Source: Nemertoderma westbladi
Lineage: Eukaryota > Xenacoelomorpha > Nemertodermatida > Nemertodermatidae
NCBI GenBank assembly: GCA_032718475.1
Contig: JAUCBJ010005909.1
Span: 1 to 43,856 of the forward strand
Length of the DNA stretch: 43,856 nt
Direction: 5' to 3'
Below the pieces are notes generated by a model, which was not told where the DNA came from, made no database searches, and saw only the letters and a list, made by a program, of their open reading frames with translations. The first letter of the stretch is position 1, and every line of letters begins with the position of its first letter. The position numbers were made by a program, and so were the translations under genes. Shown in pieces: positions 39,412 through 43,856 of the stretch.

Positions 39412-39425
39412 GAAGGAAAGGGGGA
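39412..39425 (+). promoter_or_regulatory. Polypurine tract
   Basis: GAAGGAAAGGGGGA lies directly against the 3' LTR (TGTTAT at 39426). It is the expected plus-strand primer site. Confidence 0.85.
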
Positions 39426-39701
39426 TGTTATATCCCAATGTCATAACCCTAGAAACACTAGAGCTATAACATGGCTCGCCCCATATATATATATATATAG
39501 ACCTATACCTGGTGATGGAGTACCATATTAATTAGGCCTATTAGCGCTATAGACAGCGCGGTGTCTGACATCATGATACTGTGATATACTGATATATTAT
39601 TACGATACTAATAATACGGACATATTACATATTATTATGATATTATGTTTTATATTATATCTGACCGCCTAGTTCATCTACCCGCGGTCCAAGACATAAC
39701 A
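39426..39701 (+). repeat. 3' LTR, 276 bp
   Basis: It begins TGTTATATCCC and ends ATAACA, nearly identical to the 5' LTR outside the inserted LINE. It contains an AT dinucleotide run at 39483-39499 and several short palindromic AT blocks. CTAAT follows. Confidence 0.95.
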
Positions 39702-39706
39702 CTAAT
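39702..39706 (+). repeat. Right target-site duplication (CTAAT)
   Basis: This is an exact copy of 34030-34034, directly after the 3' LTR. Confidence 0.85.
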
Positions 39707-40598
39707 AATAATAATAAATTATACTCTACCTTCGTCATTTATCAGTAAATCCGAATTTCATATTTGTGTTCATGCATATGCATCTTTAACCTGCTCCTTT
39801 ATCATCCTGCAGAATTTTCTAACACGAGTTAACTATAGTTTATTGTTTTGGTTCAATTTAACGCCTCTGTAACCTGCTCCTGTACTAATCTTCATAATCT
39901 TGTAACACATGCTAATCATAATCTTGTAACACATGCTTTACTTTACTGTTTTACTTTTTTTTTTTTTTTAAAGTGTGGAGATGGTGTATATTATATAGTA
40001 TATACTTCAAATTGCACTATTATACCCTATCACCAAATTTACTGTTTTACTAGTGTTTCCCTAATTTAGAATTATCCTTCTTTCTATACCTACTATTTAT
40101 ATTATATTTTTTTTAGTTTCTAGCATGGAAATACAGTAGTAATCAAATCAGGGGACTAGGTTTTCATGCAGGAAGTACTCCAAACCCCAGTAAATAGATA
40201 TTAACTATAGAGACCACGAAGCAGGATTGTAGTAATTTTGGGGTGAAATTTTGCAAATTTTGCAAAATTTTAAAGGCCATGAGGCTGGGAAAGATTTATA
40301 TGAAAATCACAATTTCACATTTTGTGTTTGTTTCCAACCTATTTTACATTATATATTTGCATCTTCCTTAACTTTTATCACAAATACAAAAAATCTGGGA
40401 TTTTCAAAACTGGCATTGCCTTCCCAAAAATTTGTGTCGTGAGGCCCGTTTAGAATTTTATGAAAACAAAATTTTTTTTGCAAAGTTAGTTTAGACCGAT
40501 TTGGCATCAGAAAAATAGTGCTTCCCTGAAAAATAAAGAACAACTTTTTTTTTCACTCCACCCTAATGTGCATGTTCAAATGAACATGTTAGTGATGT
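39707..40598. other. AT-rich, no gene seen
   Basis: A short direct duplication (AATCTTGTAACACATGCT, near 39893 and 39919) and a T run near 39957 are the only structures noted. A minus-strand frame at 40349-40543 has a fair acceptor ahead of it but no recognisable domain. Confidence 0.5.
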
Positions 40599-41322
40599 TA
40601 CTACTACTACTACTACTATGTCGAGCGAACTCGGAAATGAGATCCTTCCAGATTCTCCATAGTTGTTGCAATTTCGTTTCTCCCAAATTCAGTATCCCTT
40701 TCCAGTTGATCTATATATGTTATGGCCGGTCGTCCGCGACTACGCTTTCCATGAGTTGGTTGCCAGAAAAGTAGATCTGGTATGACCTCGTCTTTACTTC
40801 GCCAGCAGTGCCCACTGAATCTTAATCTGCGTTCATGGAGGGTGGTTGTACCATAAAGCTCGGCGTTTGTCATGTGTTGTCTCCACCTGATGTTTAGGGC
40901 TACCCTTAGTAGTCTTGTTTAGCAACCATCAATTCGTTGTTCAAGTGATTTAGTCAGTGTCCAAGTCTCACCCCTGTATAAAGATACACTTTCTACTTAG
41001 GCTCGAAAGAACTCAGCCTTCAGGTGCCTGGAGAATATTTCACCATCTGGTGAGAGTACCTGCGCTTCTGTGTCACAATATAACAACCCAATGCCAGCAA
41101 CAATTACTTCTGGTATTCCATAAGCACTTAGGATTTCTAGCATTTTGCCATGGATGGAGTCGAATGCCTTCTTTAAGTCCACAAAAGACATGACTGCGGG
41201 GAGATTCTTTGACTTAATTCCTTCAATCAGTCTCTGTAGTGCAAGTATCTGAGCTATTGTTGATCTACTTGGTCGAAATCCGTTTTGGCTCTTACGCAGT
41301 AGTTTCTCTATGTGAGGCCTAA
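40599..41322 (-). pseudogene. RTE-B copy 2, inverted, internally deleted
   Basis: On the minus strand this reads RPHIEKLLRKSQNGFRP, SFVDLKKAFDSI and AQVLSPDGE, then jumps directly to SRHLKAEFFRA. About 480 bp between motif A and the C-terminal region, including the DD active site, is deleted. It continues with MTNAELYGTT, RRLRFSGHCWRSKDE and RGRPAITYIDQLERDTEF and ends in a TAG repeat (40600-40618 on the plus strand). This copy keeps the C-terminal part that is lost in copy 1. Its 5' end meets copy 3 head to head at about 41322. Confidence 0.85.
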
Positions 41323-42580
41323 TGGAAAACCGGAGTGCTAAATAGACCATTATTGAATGTTTGCAACCGGATGTTAAAAGGGGAAAAGCCACCACCAATT
41401 TGGACTAAAGGTCAACTAAAGCCTCTCCCCAAGAAAGGAGACCTCGGCATACCAACAAACTATCGTGGGATCTGTCTGCTTGTGGTAGCTGCCAAAATAT
41501 ACAATAAAATGATTCTATATAGGATTAGGCCTCACATAGAGAAACTACTGTGTAAGGGCCAAAACGGATTTCGACCAAGTAGATCAACAATATTTCAGAA
41601 ACTTGCACTACGGAGACTGATTGAAGGAATTAAGTCAAAGAATCTCCCCACAGTCATGACTTTTGTGGACTTAAAGAAGGCATTCGACTCCATCCATTGA
41701 GGTAAAATGCTTGAAATCCTAAGAGCTTATGGAATACCAGAAGTAATTGTTGCTGGCATTGGATTGTTATATTGTGACACCGAAGCGCAGGTACTCTCAC
41801 CAGATGGTGAAACTGAGTTTTTCTCAATCCTGGCTGGCGTACTGCAAGGTGACACATTAGCACCATTACTATTTGTAATTGTGATGGATTACGCAATGCG
41901 GACGGCCACAAAGGGTGAAGATCTGGGATTCACACTTCAAGAACGCAGAAGTAGTAGATATCCGGCAACTACAGTCACAGACACCGACTTTGCGGATGAC
42001 ATCGCCCTGTTCTCTAATACGCTAGCAGATGCACAGCGTCTACTAAATAAAGTGGAGAGGGCTGCTAAGGAGGTTGGATTGCATATAAATGCTACCAAGA
42101 CTGAATTAATGACCTTTAATGTTGATGGAAACTTGACAACCATTGATAATAATCAACTAAGGAAGGTCGATGACTTCCAGTACCTTGGATCATGGATAGA
42201 GAGTAGCAAAAAGGACATATAAGTTAGGAAAGCAAAGGCTTGGGTAGCTCTATATATGCCTATATATATTTATATGTATATATATATGTATATATATGAT
42301 CTATATATGGATACCATCTGGAAATCAGATCTCTCCAGGCAACTGAAGACTAAGTTCTTTCGAGCCACGGTGGAAAGTGTAATTTTATACGGGGATGAGA
42401 CCTGGACACTGACTAAATCACTTGAACAACGAATTAATCTTAATTTAATTTTAATTATTTCGTTGCTACACAAGACTACTAAGGACAGCCCTAAACATCA
42501 GCTGGAGACAACACATGACAAACGCCGAGCTTTATGGTACAATACCACCTGTATCAACCAGATGAACGCAGATTAAGATT
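41322..42580 (+). pseudogene. RTE-B copy 3, head to head with copy 2
   Basis: This copy starts in the RT N-terminus (GVLNRPLLNV) and follows copy 1 closely: TFVDLKKAFDSIH, LQGDTLAPLLF, and motif C as DTDFADDIALF, here with the intact FADD. In-frame stops are TGA at 41698-41700 and TAA at 42220-42222, at positions different from the stop in copy 1. A TA-rich microsatellite is inserted at 42254-42309 and about 20 bp near 42437. It ends near 42580 without a tail. The two short open pieces are therefore one broken gene. Confidence 0.85.
42254..42309. repeat. TA-rich microsatellite inside RTE-B copy 3
   Basis: A run of TATATA units with a few substitutions replaces about five bases present in copy 1 between the codons for VAL and MDTIW. 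Confidence 0.8.
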
Positions 42581-42615
42581 CTGTTGGCAAACTAAACCTA
42601 GTTTGTCGTAGGACT

Positions 42616-43800
42616 TGATTACTGTAAGAATTGTTGGCTGATTGACTGGCTGGCTGGCTGGCTGACTGGCTGGCTGGCTGGCTGGCTGATCTACAGCCAA
42701 AACTACTCTAACGATTTTGATGAAATTTTCACAGCGGCTAGATACCGCGATTCTAAGGTCCCTGGTATGTTCCGCTATTTCGTCCATGAGCCGTGGGCTC
42801 GAAAAATAGACATAAACGAAAAAACGCCATAGGCGCAATGGTAAAATAACACCAATGACAGCTTGTTGATGGAATTTACATTTGATTGATGACTTCCGAC
42901 TTGCTTAACGGCGTCTTGACGCCGTCTCTAGTTAGGAACCGAGAGGTTCATTACTGTAAGAATTGTTGGCTGATTGACTGGCTGGCTGGCTGATCTACAG
43001 CCAAAACTACTCTAACGATTTTGATGAAATTTTCACAGCATCTAGATACCGCGCTTCTAAGGTCCCTGGCATGATCGGCTACTCCGTCCATAGCCTCTGG
43101 GCTCGAAAAATAGAGATAAACGAAAAAACGCCATAGGCGCAATGGTAAAATAACACCCATGACAGCTGGTGTCCTGATGAAAAATGGATTATGTAATGCA
43201 TTTCTACACAAGGCTTAGTATAAATCGATGAGGTTGCCAAGATTATTGTACTTAGTACACCCATACTGTTTGTTTAGGCCCTGCACTCTTTGTCAAAGCA
43301 AATATTAACTGGTTGATTTAGTTTGTGGTTCTACACAGGCTTAGTATAAATCGATGAGGCTGCCAACTGGTTGGTTTAGTTTGCAATACCTTCCGAGGAG
43401 GAACCGAGAGGTTCATTACTGTAAGAATTGCTCGTGACTGACTGACTGACTGGCTGGCTGATCTACAACCAAAACTACTCTAACGATTTTGATGAAATTT
43501 TCACAGCGGCTAGATACCGCGATTCTAAGGTCCCTGGTATGTTCCGCTATTTCGTCCATGAGCCGTGGGCTCGAAAAATGGACATAAACGAAAAAACGCC
43601 ATAGGCGCAATGGTAAAATAACACCAATAACAGCTGGTGTCGTGATGAAAAATGGCTTATGTATTGGATTTCTACACAAGGCTTAGTATAAATCGATGAG
43701 GTTGCCAAGATTATTGTACTCAGTACACCCATACTGTTTGTATAGGCCACCACTCTCTGTCAAAGCAAACATTAACTCATTGGTTTAGTTTGAAATCTAA
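42616..43800. repeat. Three tandem copies of a roughly 465-bp repeat with GGCT-type microsatellites
   Basis: Copies start near 42621, 42951 and 43415, each with TTACTGTAAGAATTG. The second and third are 465 bp apart and share GGAACCGAGAGGTTCATTAC ahead of it. Each carries a microsatellite of GGCT/GACT units, then AAAACTACTCTAACGATTTT, CTAGATACCGCG, GGGCTCGAAAAAT and CGCCATAGGCGCAATGGTAA. The second and third also share AAGGCTTAGTATAAATCGAT. The first copy is shortened at its right side. Each is open on the minus strand (about 85 codons including DQPASQ repeats) and partly on the plus strand. The array reaches the window edge, so its true length is unknown. Confidence 0.85.
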
Positions 43801-43856
43801 TATCGCCTCAGCTGAATTACTCTTCCCAAAGTCTTCCTTAGTTTGCAACTACTGCT

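Larger units (their letters stand above)
34035..39701 (+). mobile_element. Ty3/gypsy LTR retrotransposon, complete ends, broken pol
   Basis: The element has two LTRs (34035-34776 and 39426-39701), a 5-bp target duplication, a primer-binding-site candidate immediately after the 5' LTR, a purine tract before the 3' LTR, and gag-protease then RT, RNase H and integrase in Ty3/gypsy order. Excluding a LINE inserted in the 5' LTR, I see only about two base differences between the LTRs (A/G near 34600 and G/T near 34681), so integration was recent. Pol nonetheless carries frame changes, a stop and a deletion. Gag is fully open. Confidence 0.95.

Noticed and set aside
40349-40543. Minus-strand frame after a strong polypyrimidine acceptor
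   Set aside because: No domain, AT-rich composition and no supporting neighbouring exon.
1-43856. CRISPR array, tRNA and rRNA genes
   Set aside because: The tandem repeats lack spacer-repeat regularity, and no tRNA cloverleaf or rRNA block was recognised. The context is an animal genome.

Overview
The window is animal nuclear DNA: widely spaced exons with GT-AG introns, no operons, and a dense load of retrotransposons (LTR elements of the Ty3/gypsy and BEL/Pao types, several LINE clades, and a Penelope-type GIY-YIG fragment). A marine invertebrate is most likely. An echinoderm or another invertebrate deuterostome would fit, but nothing here proves the lineage. I see no tRNA, rRNA or CRISPR array.

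The one host gene I can defend is on the minus strand and spans at least 26875 down to 7410. Five short exons (26732-26875, 22539-22687, 16326-16509, 14080-14177, 7410-7536) encode consecutive beta-gamma crystallin Greek-key motifs. Reading phases match at every junction, every acceptor is AG, and the donors are GTAAGT, GTAAGT, GTAAAT, GTTAGT and GTAAGT. In protein order they give one B-type motif followed by two complete A+B domains. The gene is incomplete in the window: no start, no stop, and no partner A motif for the first B.

The introns of this gene are full of elements. The 7536-14080 intron holds a nearly full-length RTE-type LINE (8598-11935 plus a tandemly repeated leader to about 12306), a second RT fragment (12564-12845) and a Penelope-type endonuclease fragment (13387-13890). 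The 16509-22539 intron holds one RTE-B copy and two decayed RTE-A copies, all antisense to the host gene. The 22687-26732 intron holds a decayed CR1/L2-like LINE in sense orientation.

Left of the host gene (1-6900) are a gutted BEL/Pao element, a 5'-truncated LINE, a strongly purine-biased block with tandem repeats, and an LTR-like repeat (4871-5350) whose relative sits inverted at 19681-20106. Right of it are a minisatellite (28378-28622), a two-ORF LINE with both frames open (29422 to about 33900), and a complete Ty3/gypsy element (34035-39701) with a 5-bp target duplication. The two LTRs of that element are almost identical although its pol is broken, and a LINE fragment has inserted into its 5' LTR only. 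The right edge has an inverted pair of RTE-B copies and three copies of a roughly 465-bp tandem repeat.
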